From positions 9,647,498 to 9,711,497 of the forward strand of contig OU452226.1 of NCBI GenBank assembly GCA_911728455.2: DNA of 64,000 nucleotides, written 5' to 3'. Source of the stretch: Marthasterias glacialis (lineage: Eukaryota; Echinodermata; Asteroidea; Forcipulatida; Asteriidae). Under the pieces are notes generated by a model. It saw only the letters and a list, made by a program, of their open reading frames with translations. It made no database searches and was not told where the DNA came from. The position numbers and the translations under genes were made by a program. Each line of letters opens with the position of its first letter. Positions within the stretch are counted from its first letter, which is position 1. Positions 23,501 through 31,537 of the stretch are shown here, one piece after another.

Positions 23501-24953
23501 TGACTGGTTCCAGTTGCTAGCTGGTTAATTTTTCATTGTATGTAATGCTGTAAAAGGCTGCAGTGCATTCAGCTTTTTTATTAACCAGCCTGTATTTATT
23601 GCCAGAAATGTGTGACCGCCCTGGATAAGACCTGGCACCCTGAGCATTTCTTCTGCGCCCAGTGCGGTCAACCGTTCGGCGAGGGGGGCTTCCACGAGAA
23701 GAATGGCAAGGTGTACTGTAAAGAGGACTATTTCGATATGTTTGCCCCCAAGTGTGGTGGCTGCCATCGTGCAATCATGGAGAACTACATCACTGCTCTT
23801 AATGTGCAATGGCACCCTGAGTGCTTTGTGTGTGGGGTGAGTAAACTAAACCTCATACTCTCTGATCATTCAATACATTCCACTGGCGTTTTGAATATTA
23901 GATAAACTGTTTCAGAATGCAGTCATAGTTTATATTATAGGGTGAATGCATGTGACAATACACATATGAATATAGTTCTGTGCAAGGGTGGTGTCGCCAT
24001 GCACAACCCGTGCAGTGGAATAGTTTTAAATAGTTGGTGAACTCGCTGGTAAATGTTGCCAAGAGTTGAAGGGTTAAACTTGAGCGAAGCCCTGATGTTG
24101 AATGAAGGTGAAGTCAACAGCGAGAAAGAAAAAGTGTCAGAAAGCTAAAAAGAAGTGCAAGTTGCTACCATTTACAAGTGCTAAGGTTTGATGTCTTTGA
24201 GAGGTTTCTAGTGAGGAAGTTTTGTGTTTGTGGAAGAACTTGAACTGGTGGCAAGCGTACGTTAGTGTTATCACCTTGAATGGTTGTTCCCAAAATAGAA
24301 ATTGCTGGCAAGTTAGCATGCCTTATGTAATTTAAGCAGCACTGTGAAATGAAACTCTGCTAAGGAACAGATGGTTAGCAGAAAATGTCTGCTTACTGAT
24401 ATTAACCAGAGGCCAATTTCAAAGCCTGTATAAAGCAGAGTGGTCCTCAGCACAATTTCCTTTTTCATAAACCCTGCTTACCGTAAGGAATGCAAAAGGC
24501 TCCCTAACTTGCAGGCAGATGAGTGAAGCAACAATATAAATCCATTGTGAACATACAACCTCATAAACACCTCATTTTGTTATCATACAAACTTTTTGTT
24601 TTGATGGTATCACTTACTGTGTCACTCAGGCCAGGTTTGAAAGTTGGAAGTGTAAATTTCCTTCTTTTTTTTTGTAATGCCTTTAGGAATGTCGTATGCC
24701 TTTCAACGGCGGCAGTTTCTTCGACCATGACAGCATCCCCTACTGCGAGATTCACTACCACGCCGTGCGGGGCTCACTGTGTGCCGGCTGCTGCAAGCCC
24801 ATCACCGGCCGCTGCATCACCGCCATGCAGAAGAAGTTCCACCCGGAGCACTTCATCTGCGCATTCTGCTTGAAGCAGCTGAACAAGGGCACCTTCAAGG
24901 AGCAGAACGACAAGCCGTACTGCCACGCCTGCTTCATCAAACTCTTCAGCTAG
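5391..24953 (+). CDS. PXN: Paxillin, eight exons seen, N-terminal codons missing
   Basis: Join 5391-5593, 7599-7941, 15498-15603, 16056-16194, 20936-21178, 22636-22809, 23606-23836, 24687-24953. All junctions are AG/GT and the phase is continuous (0,1,2,0,0,0,0), giving about 567 residues to a TAG stop. Paxillin is the focal-adhesion scaffold: its LD motifs bind FAK, vinculin and parvin-type partners, and its C-terminal LIM domains target it to adhesions. Seen here are a partial LD1 (LLADLEAS), LD2 ([14 protein letters not shown]), an LD4-like motif ([12 protein letters not shown]), LD5 ([10 protein letters not shown]) and four LIM domains with their zinc ligands. YxxP motifs (YAKP twice, YQFP), typical Crk SH2 sites, lie in the linker. 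No LD3-like motif is visible. The exon supplying the initiator Met and the first LD1 residues was not found, so the 5' end is incomplete. Leupaxin/Hic-5 relatives are the alternative, but identity across the LIM region favours paxillin. Confidence 0.95.
5594..7598 (+). other. Paxillin intron with TTAA-flanked MITE
   Basis: A 2005-bp intron from GTAAGA to CTGCTTCAG. It contains the palindromic element at 5971-6319 and a TACATGTACATG tract near 6977. From about 7401 it carries a fragment of the aaggcaaggcagtttttc repeat family. No further exon is evident. Confidence 0.8.
5971..6319. mobile_element. MITE with AGCCCCAGCTCAACATT inverted termini (copy 1)
   Basis: The left end reads tttaaagccttggctcaaca and the right end tgttgagctggggctttaaa, inverted complements of each other. 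The interior (gcacaaatcaagatattt, tcagctcatttcgttg, cctataggcag) matches a second copy at 18891-19255. TTAA lies at both outer ends, which would fit a piggyBac-type target, though TTAA may instead belong to the termini. No transposase; non-autonomous. Confidence 0.8.
7599..7941 (+). CDS. PXN: Paxillin exon 3 (YxxP sites and LD2)
   Basis: Acceptor CTGCTTCAG ends at 7598; donor AATG/GTGAGT starts at 7942. The exon is phase 0 in and phase 1 out. It encodes a Pro/Tyr/Gln-rich linker with LYAKPH and AYQFPE (both YxxP, Crk-type SH2 ligands when phosphorylated), [10 protein letters not shown] (possible SH3 ligand), and ends in [16 protein letters not shown]. That is a clear LD2, the helix that binds FAK and vinculin in known paxillins. 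Confidence 0.95.
9572..9781. mobile_element. Palindromic MITE with about 65-bp inverted arms
   Basis: The left arm begins actaacctgagcacctcgtt and contains ttatggccgccgcacg. The right arm contains cgtgcggcggccata and ends aacgagcactgctcagatta. The arms pair over most of their length with a few mismatches, around a loop of about 80 bp. No ORF. The CpG-rich GGCCGCCGCACG core is unusual against the AT-rich surroundings. Confidence 0.75.
10372..10600. mobile_element. MITE with perfect 20-bp inverted ends resembling a CTCF core (copy 1, nested)
   Basis: gacactaggtggcagcagac at 10372-10391 is the exact reverse complement of 10581-10600. The core (CACTAGRTGGCAGCAG) is shared with copies at 14592-14731 and 22938-23052. 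A second inverted pair inside (atggacccagtttcatgg near 10447 and caatgaaattgggcccg near 10559) belongs to the GGGCCCAATTTCAT family. This copy therefore appears to be an element nested in another. Confidence 0.8.
12015..12350. repeat. Two-copy tandem duplication, about 170 bp
   Basis: gatgcaccagaaactgaatg at 12023 recurs as gatgcatcagaaactgaatg at 12192. The following text (tgtacgcataagag, gtgctgttttttgtttctat, cagaatctgtc) is kept in both copies with scattered substitutions. Non-coding. Confidence 0.85.
12490..12683 (-). repeat. SINE-like repeat, tRNA-derived head (copy 2)
   Basis: On the minus strand the head reads GTGGTATCTTTCCTCGCC, then CCCCGGTTCGAATCCCACC, a near-consensus tRNA B box. 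The body ends in TTTTCCTCCCACATCTAAAA and CTTTCTTCTTTGTCTTCTCT, as in the copy at 548-710. No intact tRNA cloverleaf, so this is not a functional tRNA gene. Confidence 0.65.
12850..13030 (-). repeat. Dispersed repeat, GGGCACCAAGGCAATGACC family
   Basis: Contains ggcctccattgcctggtctt and tgccctttgcacaatg. Aligns by eye with 5085-5265 in the same orientation and with 17075-17215 and 23295-23450 in the opposite one. Confidence 0.6.
13790..13917. mobile_element. GGGCCCAATTTCAT palindromic element
   Basis: The left end is agggctcaatgtcatggcgt and the right end is gcaatgccatgaaattgggc, inverted to each other. The interior has ttgcgcttacg and cgccgtaagcgcat, a second inverted pair. Related ends occur at 10447/10575, 27490/27775 and 29268/29365. 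Confidence 0.7.
14592..14731. mobile_element. MITE with CTCF-like inverted ends (copy 2, complete)
   Basis: The outer ends ggagacttttgaa and ttcaaagtctcc are inverted. Inside them cactagatggcagcagactt and its counterpart aagtccactgccacgtgg pair. Further in, accaggta pairs with tacctggt. About 40-bp arms flank a loop with tctgagcatgggcacatttc. The best-preserved copy of the family; no ORF. Confidence 0.8.
15498..15603 (+). CDS. PXN: Paxillin exon 4 (Pro-rich linker)
   Basis: Acceptor CCTGTAG ends at 15497; donor CAGG/GTAAGG starts at 15604. Phase 1 in, phase 2 out. It encodes [19 protein letters not shown] and [11 protein letters not shown], a proline-rich basic linker with possible SH3 sites. 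It sits where vertebrate paxillin carries its LD3 region, but no LDxLLxxL pattern is present. Confidence 0.9.
15655..16010. repeat. Dispersed repeat shared with 19490-19810
   Basis: Landmarks ttacaaaagga, acttcctgcaggcacgat, ggaaattgcacc, tctcaaaacttg and ttgcctgccaggaaatg recur in the same order and orientation at 19530-19808 in the next large intron. Two diverged copies of one interspersed element of about 300 bp. Confidence 0.7.
16056..16194 (+). CDS. PXN: Paxillin exon 5 (LD4-like motif)
   Basis: Acceptor TTCCACGCAG ends at 16055; donor CCAG/GTGGGT starts at 16195. Phase 2 in, phase 0 out. It encodes a linker with [13 protein letters not shown], then [17 protein letters not shown], matching the LD4 helix that in known paxillins binds FAK, vinculin and ArfGAP (GIT/PKL) proteins. 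Confidence 0.95.
16784..16929. mobile_element. TA-flanked palindromic MITE nested in another repeat
   Basis: aatagaccaatccattaagc pairs with gcttaatggatcggtctatt, and CCCCGCC pairs with GGCGGGG, giving about 26-bp inverted ends. It splits a copy of the GGGCCC family: gcttaagcagctttataaaa lies left and attgggccgtgg right. A TA at each boundary would fit a Tc1/mariner-type target duplication. Confidence 0.75.
17075..17215 (+). repeat. Dispersed repeat, GGGCACCAAGGCAATGACC family (plus copy)
   Basis: Contains aaagggcacctctatgagga, gggacaccaaggcaatgact and ttgcctcagttgcctccatg. The same landmarks lie at 23295-23450, with partial copies near 7401 and 11636. Confidence 0.65.
18115..18370. mobile_element. 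Fold-back palindrome with arms of about 100 bp
   Basis: Left arm landmarks aactagtaaa, gtaaaaatctcttttaggag, ggctctgaatagagccggtg and acgtttcaaacagt. The right arm repeats them inverted: actattcgaaacgttgagac, caccggctcttttcagagcc, atcctaaaagagatttttac, tttactagttt. The short centre carries two ctgaagatga repeats. A related single-arm fragment lies at 29120-29205. Confidence 0.85.
18891..19255. mobile_element. MITE with AGCCCCAGCTCAACATT inverted termini (copy 2)
   Basis: ttaaagccccagctcaacat at 18891 is inverted as atgttgagctgggctttaa ending at 19255. The interior matches 5971-6319 in the same order. This copy has an extra perfect hairpin, agttttcgtctc-acc-gagacgaaaact (19066-19092), absent from the other copy. 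Confidence 0.85.
19490..19810. repeat. Dispersed repeat shared with 15655-16010
   Basis: Same ordered landmarks as 15655-16010 (tttacaaaagagcaacagaa, acttcctacatgtacaggca, tcaaaacttg, cctgccaggaaatg), diverged. No coding capacity. Confidence 0.65.
20330..20420 (-). repeat. tRNA-like SINE head
   Basis: On the minus strand: GGTAGGGCATCGGTATAA (A-box-like), then GTCGCAGGTTCAAATCCC (B-box consensus) and GCTCCAGTC. The spacing suits a tRNA-derived pol III promoter, but the acceptor stem does not close. SINE rather than tRNA gene. Confidence 0.6.
20936..21178 (+). CDS. PXN: Paxillin exon 6 (LD5, start of LIM1)
   Basis: Acceptor TTCCCTCCAG ends at 20935; donor GGGCAG/GTAGGT starts at 21179. Phase 0 in and out, 81 codons. 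It encodes a Pro-rich linker with SYAKPH (a third YxxP), then [17 protein letters not shown] (LD5) and [16 protein letters not shown], which supplies the first CX2C zinc pair of LIM1. Confidence 0.95.
21320..21600. repeat. Two SINE tails in inverted orientation
   Basis: acaccgatgtgt, ctcggtattttcaccgagtcctgtga and aggcatatta (left) are inverted relative to taatatgcctgtgaattttt, cacaggact, acacatcagtgtttgggtaa and ttctttatcccggatg (right). The right-hand text matches the tail of the SINE at 27890-28050. Probably two head-to-head insertions. Confidence 0.55.
22636..22809 (+). CDS. PXN: Paxillin exon 7 (LIM1)
   Basis: Acceptor TTTTTCCGCAG ends at 22635; donor GGAT/GTGAGT starts at 22810. 58 codons, phase 0. 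It encodes [12 protein letters not shown] (HX2C and CX2C ligands), FCETDY (CX2D, last zinc pair) and [11 protein letters not shown], which opens LIM2. Residue spacing is that of paxillin-family LIM1. Confidence 0.97.
22938..23052. mobile_element. MITE with CTCF-like inverted ends (copy 3)
   Basis: gccagatggcagcagactta is inverted as gtctgctgccacctagcc near 23033-23050, and tcaagtat pairs with atacctgg. The centre (ttcttggaaatgtgcgcatg) is the reverse complement of the centre at 14592-14731, so this copy is inserted in the opposite orientation. It lies inside a short paxillin intron (22810-23605). Confidence 0.75.
23606..23836 (+). CDS. PXN: Paxillin exon 8 (LIM2 and start of LIM3)
   Basis: Acceptor TTTATTGCCAG ends at 23605; donor TGTGGG/GTGAGT starts at 23837. 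77 codons, phase 0. It contains [13 protein letters not shown] and [10 protein letters not shown] (rest of LIM2), then [17 protein letters not shown] and QWHPECFVC (LIM3, with Cys in the usual His ligand position, as in other paxillins). LIM2 and LIM3 are the focal-adhesion targeting modules. Confidence 0.97.
24687..24953 (+). CDS. PXN: Paxillin terminal exon (LIM3 end, LIM4, stop)
   Basis: Acceptor TGCCTTTAG ends at 24686; TAG stop at 24951-24953. It completes LIM3 ([18 protein letters not shown]) and encodes LIM4 ([43 protein letters not shown]). LIM4 keeps all zinc ligands. The exon is markedly more GC-rich than its flanks, as expected for constrained coding sequence. Confidence 0.97.
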   Translation, partial: ECRMPFNGGSFFDHDSIPYCEIHYHAVRGSLCAGCCKPITGRCITAMQKKFHPEHFICAFCLKQLNKGTFKEQNDKPYCHACFIKLFS

Positions 24954-26035
24954 GTCCATGTAGGGATAGGTAGTGTGTCCGAACTGACCACTTTGGCTTC
25001 TGACTCTATAGCTTGACCAGTGTCCCTGCCAGCATTTCACTGTTTCTCTGTTTTTAATTTAACATGTCATCTGAGGGCCAAAAATGTGCTCAGGTCAGAC
25101 ACTGTCTAATATAGAATGATGCCTGTAGAGGGCGCTTACACAACAAACAAAGCTCAGACCCCTTGCAGATTCTGTCCACCATTTTGGGATGTCAAATTAT
25201 AAGAAAGAAATAATGAGGTTTAGTGAGTCCCAATCAAGCATGCTGAGCTTGAAATGCACATGAAGTATGTCATGGTATGTTGAGCACCAGGTGGTGATGT
25301 TTTATGGAGGTCTTTAGCAGTTGTCCTGAATGACAATTTAAGTTCTTCTGAAATGCTATCTCTGTTATCCTATATTCTGTCAAACACTCGGTCGAAACCT
25401 TGGTTTTGTCATATTACTTTGACTCAGTACTGCATCAACAAACCAACCATGCGGGGTACTAGGCCTTCTGTGCTTGTACATTGAGATCAAACATTAAGTA
25501 GCATTTTCAGACTGGCATCTGCACGTACACTGTTACAGACAATGCGTGTTGTGCCCACAGTCACAGTCTGTCAACCCTCTTACTGTCTGACCAATCAATA
25601 TCATCCAATGTGGTCTTGAATGATAGATAAATTATGCCAGCCTGCAATATGATATCATGTGGTGAATGCAGAACACATTTACATGTAGGTCTTTGCAATG
25701 TGGTGCCACCATACACAAATCGTGCAGTTACATTTAAATTGTTTCAAATTGTTGGTCAACTCTCTGGAAACTGTCGCCAAAGGAGGAGGGCTAATTCATG
25801 TATTTTGAATACGTGCTTTGTAGCGGATGTGGATGGTCTTTGTCTGTGATGCATTGTGGGAAAAGAGACTTTGAGTTGCATTTTCTCCCATAATGCGACA
25901 AGATAAAGTACACTTTTAGAATGTCGATTAAAAGTTTTACAATCTTGTCAGATTGATGTTCAAATTAGACCCAAAATATTGCATGTGAGTAGCTGGAAAT
26001 GCTTGCAATAAACTGTTAAAATAAAAAGAAAAAAC
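24954..26035 (+). other. PXN: Probable paxillin 3' UTR
   Basis: No further frame after the stop. AATAAA lies at 26007-26012, followed by another AATAAA-like tract at about 26019, giving a UTR of roughly 1 kb. Later AATAAA-type signals near 26249 and 26342-26362 could extend it. A gtgtccgaactgaccacttt MITE end lies at 24978 and a TGTAGAGGGCGCT motif near 25124. Confidence 0.55.
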
Positions 26036-26801
26036 ATTACTGCATAGGGGCGCACTCTCGTAGAGGTGAAAAGGAGGCCGCTCATTGTCCCATCCTGTGC
26101 GTTGTGCGGACATAGCTGTGCATTTTCCAATGTGCCATCATTATTTTACTGCTAAGATGGAAGGATGACGACAATGCATAAGGTCCATGGGGGATGACAT
26201 TCTTTGCAAAGGGTCTAAACAAATTGTTTGAAAAGTGTTTGTTACAATAAAAAAGGCACCAGGAGAGATTCACTGTAAACTAAAGAGTTCATATTTTTAG
26301 ACCAGACGCTGTTGAGACCAGTTTGCTTCCATACTGTACTAAAATAAAAACATCTCAATAAATTAGATTTTTACTCACAGTACCATTGAGTCTTTAACAA
26401 AAAGTAAATAATTAAATGAATGGCCCATGTAGCTGATATATTATTCATAATTTGGGCCAATCAGAATTCATCTTATAATCACATGACTTCCAATGTATCC
26501 CAGCCTGCAACCATTATGCATATTTGTATGCAGATTAATTTTATGGTAACGCTACACACTTTTCTATAGTGAAGTTTGAGTAACGACAAGCTGGGACTCC
26601 TTTATTGGTTCTGAAAAAGTGGAAGAGGAAATCTTCCAAAATGTCACATCAAGCCTCATTGAAACGATGGCTGTTTGTGTTACATATAAACATTTTAACT
26701 CGGACTACTTTGGTATTGTCCCCAGACTCTTATTAGTTAAACTTACATTGACATAAAAGTACTGATCTGACTACTCAGCCAAAGTATCAAAATCTAAGGT
26801 C

Positions 26802-26926
26802 GTGTCCAAATTGGCGGCTATGACTACGGCTATGGCTGGGTCACTACATCAGCATGCGTTGAAGCATAGGCTGCCCATAGCAACACCCTTAGCAACAGCC
26901 ACAGCTGCAGCCGCTAATTCGGACAA
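26802..26926. mobile_element. Palindromic MITE, GTCCGAATTGGCGGCT ends
   Basis: gtgtccaaattggcggctat is inverted as agccgctaattcggac, and ggctatggctg pairs with cagccacagctg. Related to 4665-4910 and the fragment at 34139-34190. Confidence 0.7.
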
Positions 26927-27487
26927 GGACATTATTTCAATTTGTGGGGGACCCAAAGATCAATTTTTCATGTCAAAAAAAAAAGTGAAATTTTATACTG
27001 TAAAAAAGCTTTTTATAACGTGCAACATGCGTAAAGGTGTTTCGTCCTGGTTAAAAAATCTTTAGCTGTACTTATTACTAACATTTACCGATAAAAAAAA
27101 CTCACTAGTTAATTTTTGGTTCCACACTTTTGTGACTTTAATCATGCAATGATTCTTGAAGAATATCTTATTAAAAAATCTTAGCCCATTTAAAATATTT
27201 TTGTATAATTATGTAAAGTACATAGTGTATTTAAGTTCCGTGTAAACTTGCAAGTGCCTTTCAACTGCTTGGTAATAATCGCACGCGCTGTTAGCGTAAG
27301 GGTCTGTTTTCTTCTAAAGATTCTCTTGGTGTTCAGAGCGCAATTTCATTAAACTGCCAATATAACAGGAAAATATTTCTAAGCTAAATTTATGCACTTG
27401 GCAAAATGTGCAGATAACCGGTCACAAGCAGTGTATAGTACCAGGCAATTTGGCCGGTAGCCTTATGTTGCACAGCAAAGATGGCCC

Positions 27488-27775
27488 CAGGGCCTGATTC
27501 CATTGAGCTGGGCTCGTTTTCATGGGTCTGATTACCGTAAGCGAAAAAGATCAGCTCCTACGATAGCAGAAAAACCTGCGCTTTAACGTATGCGTATTTC
27601 ACAGGTTATAAATGAAGTTTTGCTTGGGTGCGTGCGTTCTTCACATTTTTAAGCATTCTGCACCACACTACACTGTTAGGGCAGAAACTTGGTATTTACC
27701 CGGTAGCCTGTAAACAGAGAGTGGTGAACGAATGTGCAGAACTCTGAGGTAAGCAGAGCCATGAAATTGGGCCCA
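27488..27775. repeat. GGGCCCAATTTCAT element, diverged
   Basis: The right end gtaagcagagccatgaaattgggcccag matches the family. The left end near 27488 (ccagggcctgattccattga) is a degraded inverse. Intervening text has gtaagc and gctta repeats typical of the family. Confidence 0.5.
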
Positions 27776-27889
27776 GCTAAAACGGAGGGGAAAAAAAATC
27801 AAAAATTAGCAGGAAACCAGTCACAACAAATATACATCGCATGGCATCCTGGCTGGTTATCTGATTTTGCTTTAAGCCTCTAGCTACCG

Positions 27890-28050
27890 GGCAGTCCCGG
27901 TAGTCTAGTTGGTAAGACACCTGCTCTAGAATGGTGGGGGTCGTGGGTTCAGATCCCACCCAAGGAAAATGCCTGTGAATTTGTTTTTGCAGGACGCACA
28001 TCGGTGTATGGGTAAAAATTACAAATATAATTCTTTGTCCCCGATGCAAA
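27890..28050 (+). repeat. tRNA-derived SINE
   Basis: Plus-strand head TAGTCTAGTTGGTAAGACAC (A box) and GTGGGTTCAGATCCCACC (B box), then a tail with aatgcctgtgaatttg, cacatcggtgtatgggtaaa and ttctttgtccccgatg. The tail is shared with 21455-21600. The tRNA stem is imperfect, so this is a SINE. Confidence 0.7.
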
Positions 28051-29267
28051 ATTAACAACTGTTGTTTGGTAAACATTGTTCCTCTGCCATATTTTCATTG
28101 GAGGGCAGGGGATATATTATTTGAATCTATTCTCAGAAGGCTTCAGAGGGTTGGAATTATCAGGTTTTGCCTAGAAAAATCACTCTTGAAATTTCAAACA
28201 ATTCCATACTCTACTGAGATAAAGCAGATCTATGAAATTGAGCTTGGACAACCTTAACAAGAGTAGTTAAGACCTGGACCCCGATTCAAAACAAATTTTA
28301 GGTTTTTAGGTTAAAATCTCCTCTCTTTTTTTTCCCTTCATCTTGCGTCTACAGATACTAACATTTTAAATACCAAGTGCATACACTTGAGAGCATAACT
28401 TACTCATCGAACAGATTCATTTAATGTGAAACTGCTATTAATTTGTATTTTTATTAATGTTATGTTGTTTGTAAAATATCAATAACTAAAGAGTGTATGA
28501 AATGTATGGTTGATTTGAAACATTAAAAAAAATTGTCAAAGATTATATTCGATGAGAGATATTTAAAGGCATATTTTGGTTTGGGTTAACCCCACCCCCT
28601 TCTGTTTTTTCAATGCAAAAGCTTTTATGTCATTTTCCTTCATTCTGAGCAACAATGATAACTCTCTTTTTGTTTACTCAGTTGTGGTTTTTGATGACAC
28701 AATGTTTGTCTTGTTTGGGAAAGGGAATCTTATGTGATATATTCATCATTTTTAAAGTGATCGTCTGAAATCTTTGTAGACAAACCCTGGAAGGTCTTTA
28801 AACTGTTATCATGGTACGGCCGTCTTGTTTTTCCCAATCCAAATGCTTGTAACCAACCTGAGGCTGGAAGTGTGAAATAATCTGTCTCTTTTTCATGTAC
28901 AAGTGGTTTAATCGTAATTGCAGACAGGGAATCTAACAATGAAGGTGGGGGCATTATAAACGTCAATCTTGAAACATTGACAGTTTACATCAATGGTATA
29001 TTTCTGAGAAAATATTATTGAAATAAACATACATTTTACCAATAAGATATGAGACCTTTGCATGGTGTAAATACAATCTAGTACTGGCTTACGTTAACCC
29101 CTCGCACATGGAAATCTCTTACCGGTTGTGGTGGTTCTGAAAAGATGTGGCAGTTTAACAACTGCATAAGTTCAACTCAGAGCCACTATAAAAGAGACAT
29201 TTTATAAGGAAAATGTTCACTGCAAACCTCTTCATTGTATGCACATGTAATAGCAACGTTAAGTACA

Positions 29268-29368
29268 GGACCCAATTTCAGGGTGCTACTTGCCATGGAA
29301 TTCTTTGCATTGTCAGGGTACTGTAAGTGCAGAACTCTGTGGTAAGCAGTGACATAAAAATTGGGGCC
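29268..29368. repeat. GGGCCCAATTTCAT element, short copy
   Basis: aggacccaatttcagggtgc at the left is inverted as gtgacataaaaattggggcc at the right. Between them cttgccat and tggtaagc follow the family pattern. Confidence 0.5.
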
Positions 29369-31030
29369 AATTCTTTCTTCCATTTTCCCTTCCAGCCTCA
29401 GTTTGGAGTCAATGGGAGAAAACCAAAATGGCCGTATCATGCTACATGTCTTCTGAATGTGTGTTACGTCCATGATGGTAAACGTCATCATTATAACCAA
29501 CTTGTTGCCCGTAGTACTACCTAATAATTATTTCGCTTCATCTAACTAATAGTGATTGTATCAATTTAAAATAATCTTGAATAAATTTAACGTTTTTGAG
29601 GAAAACATTTACTGATGCTTCTTTGTGTTTTCTAGATTTGTAAGATTCAAAAGTTCTGAAAAGAACCCAGCAAGAAGGTACACAACATTAATTCTCCATC
29701 GATTAAACTTTGCATGATTATAGCAGTAAATGAAATAACTCAGTTACTACGTGCGCATGCGCGTCGGCGATAATATCCCAGTTTTACAAAGACGACACCC
29801 TTTGTGATTTGACCACAAGCGCACGCGTGTGCAGTATCTGGGTGAGAATTCATCTTTCTTTGCACAGCCACAGGCACGCTATAATCATGATGACACAGCC
29901 CCTTTAAGTTTTACACAGATATTGATATTTATTATTAGATTTTAAAGGTTGGAACTTGCATTAAAATTTATCCCTATTATTCATCCAAGTTCATTAGGTG
30001 TTCAGGTCGATGCCCGAACACTTGTTTTTTGTTTTTGGTTTAAGACTTATCAGGTTTTAACAATTTGTAGTATTATATTTTGTTCCTTTCAAAAAAGCAG
30101 TGGTTTTAAAGTTTTGCTTTTGGGGCATTGCACTTTTTCATTTCCGAGTGTATGTAATAAATTGAAAGCAATTTTACCTCTTCAGTTGAACTTGAAACCG
30201 ACATTCAATTTCACTTCGAGGCATGTGAATTATGTTTTGAAGAGTATTCGATTGCGCGTGACAAAGAATAACACAACGTTTAAACTGGCTGCTTATTTGC
30301 CAAAAGTGACCGAGAAAACCTGTTTTGAAAAATGTTTAAATTTGCAAATCTCCTCACGGTCTATTTTTTCATTTCTACATGTCCAACAAAAAGTGCCATT
30401 TTGTGATGTACAAGAAGATTAAGGGTGATAACGACAGTTTTATTCTATTTTCTTTTCAACATACATCTTGGGGGAAATTTCAAATTGCAGCTCTAAAATA
30501 AAGCAACAGTGTTTGTTTAACATATTTTCCTAAAATACCTAAATAGAGTTCATTATAAACTATAAGTGTCCTTTGAACACAATAGATAACATTTTTACCC
30601 TGAGAAATTTTTACCCACAAGTATAATAAATAAAACGAAACCGAAAAGTATAAATATGAATATGAATGTTTCCTGTGATTGGCTGAAATCAGTGGGATGG
30701 CAATATCCTTCCGCATGCTAGATTTATCATTATTTCAAGAGATCTTTGCTTTCAAATTTTAATGTAAACCATCTTGGGTGAAATTAATGGACACATTTTT
30801 TATATTAATATGATATTGCCAACTTTCGGCAAGGAAAATAAAAAACTTTGTAAACAAAATCGAGGAACTTAATGATGGACGGTGTATGTGTTTGATGTAT
30901 GACGTAGTGAGGTGAAATGCAGTCGATTATATGTCGTCTTTTTGTCCAACAGTGCACACGTGGTGAAATTTCCCGGGTCTCACTCGATAGGAAAACCGTG
31001 CGTTAAAAAAAAAGGCATTGTTTGATCAAC

Positions 31031-31073
31031 ATGGACTCGTTGGCTGATTCTACAAGAATCGAAGATCAACTTG
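31031..31073 (+). CDS. Possible first coding exon, unknown gene
   Basis: ATG at 31031 in context CAACATGG (purine at -3, G at +4) opens MDSLADSTRIEDQL plus one base, ending at a full donor consensus TTG/GTAAGT (31074). The short N-terminal exon with an ideal donor looks real, but I do not recognise the protein. The candidate downstream exons in this window do not give a continuous recognised product. Confidence 0.4.
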
Positions 31074-31537
31074 GTAAGTTAATGGTGTTCTTTAAAAAAA
31101 CAAATGATGGATTAATAAGTGTTTTTGTGAAGGGAATTAGAATATGTGTTCTGGAGGTGGAGTGTAGTGTTCTGCAACACTTTCAAATGATGTCGAAACG
31201 GCGTCAACCTCGCATGCGACAGTAGCTGGGCCACATTTTAACTCCGTCATTGTTGGATTGTATTAAACACTTAAAGATGCATTGCCCGATTTCAGTCCGA
31301 TTTGGGGGTCAAAAATAGATTTATCTTTCAAATTGCTAATTTTTACGGGGTAGAAAAAGTTATGAACTTTCATTTGATACTTTGAACGAAAAAATCCGTC
31401 AAGGATTAGTGGCAGTTAATTAAAAACGTAAATGAATAAAAGGCTGGGCCAGCCTTTTAATCCTCAGGATCGGATCTAGTTGCGATAATCGTAACCCTCC
31501 ATCCTCCCGACGGTCGGAGACCGGAGGGTTATGAACC

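Larger units (their letters stand above)
26036..31030. other. Intergenic sequence with repeats
   Basis: AT-rich, with no recognisable gene. It contains MITE-like elements at 26802-26926, 27488-27775 and 29268-29368, a tRNA-like SINE at 27890-28050, and a fragment of the 18.1-kb fold-back at 29120-29205. A 157-codon frame at 29949-30422 starts at TTG and has no motif; I do not support it as a gene. Confidence 0.55.

Noticed and set aside
29949-30422. 157-codon frame upstream of the putative gene at 31031
   Set aside because: Starts with TTG, no recognised domain, no splice signals; length alone is not convincing.
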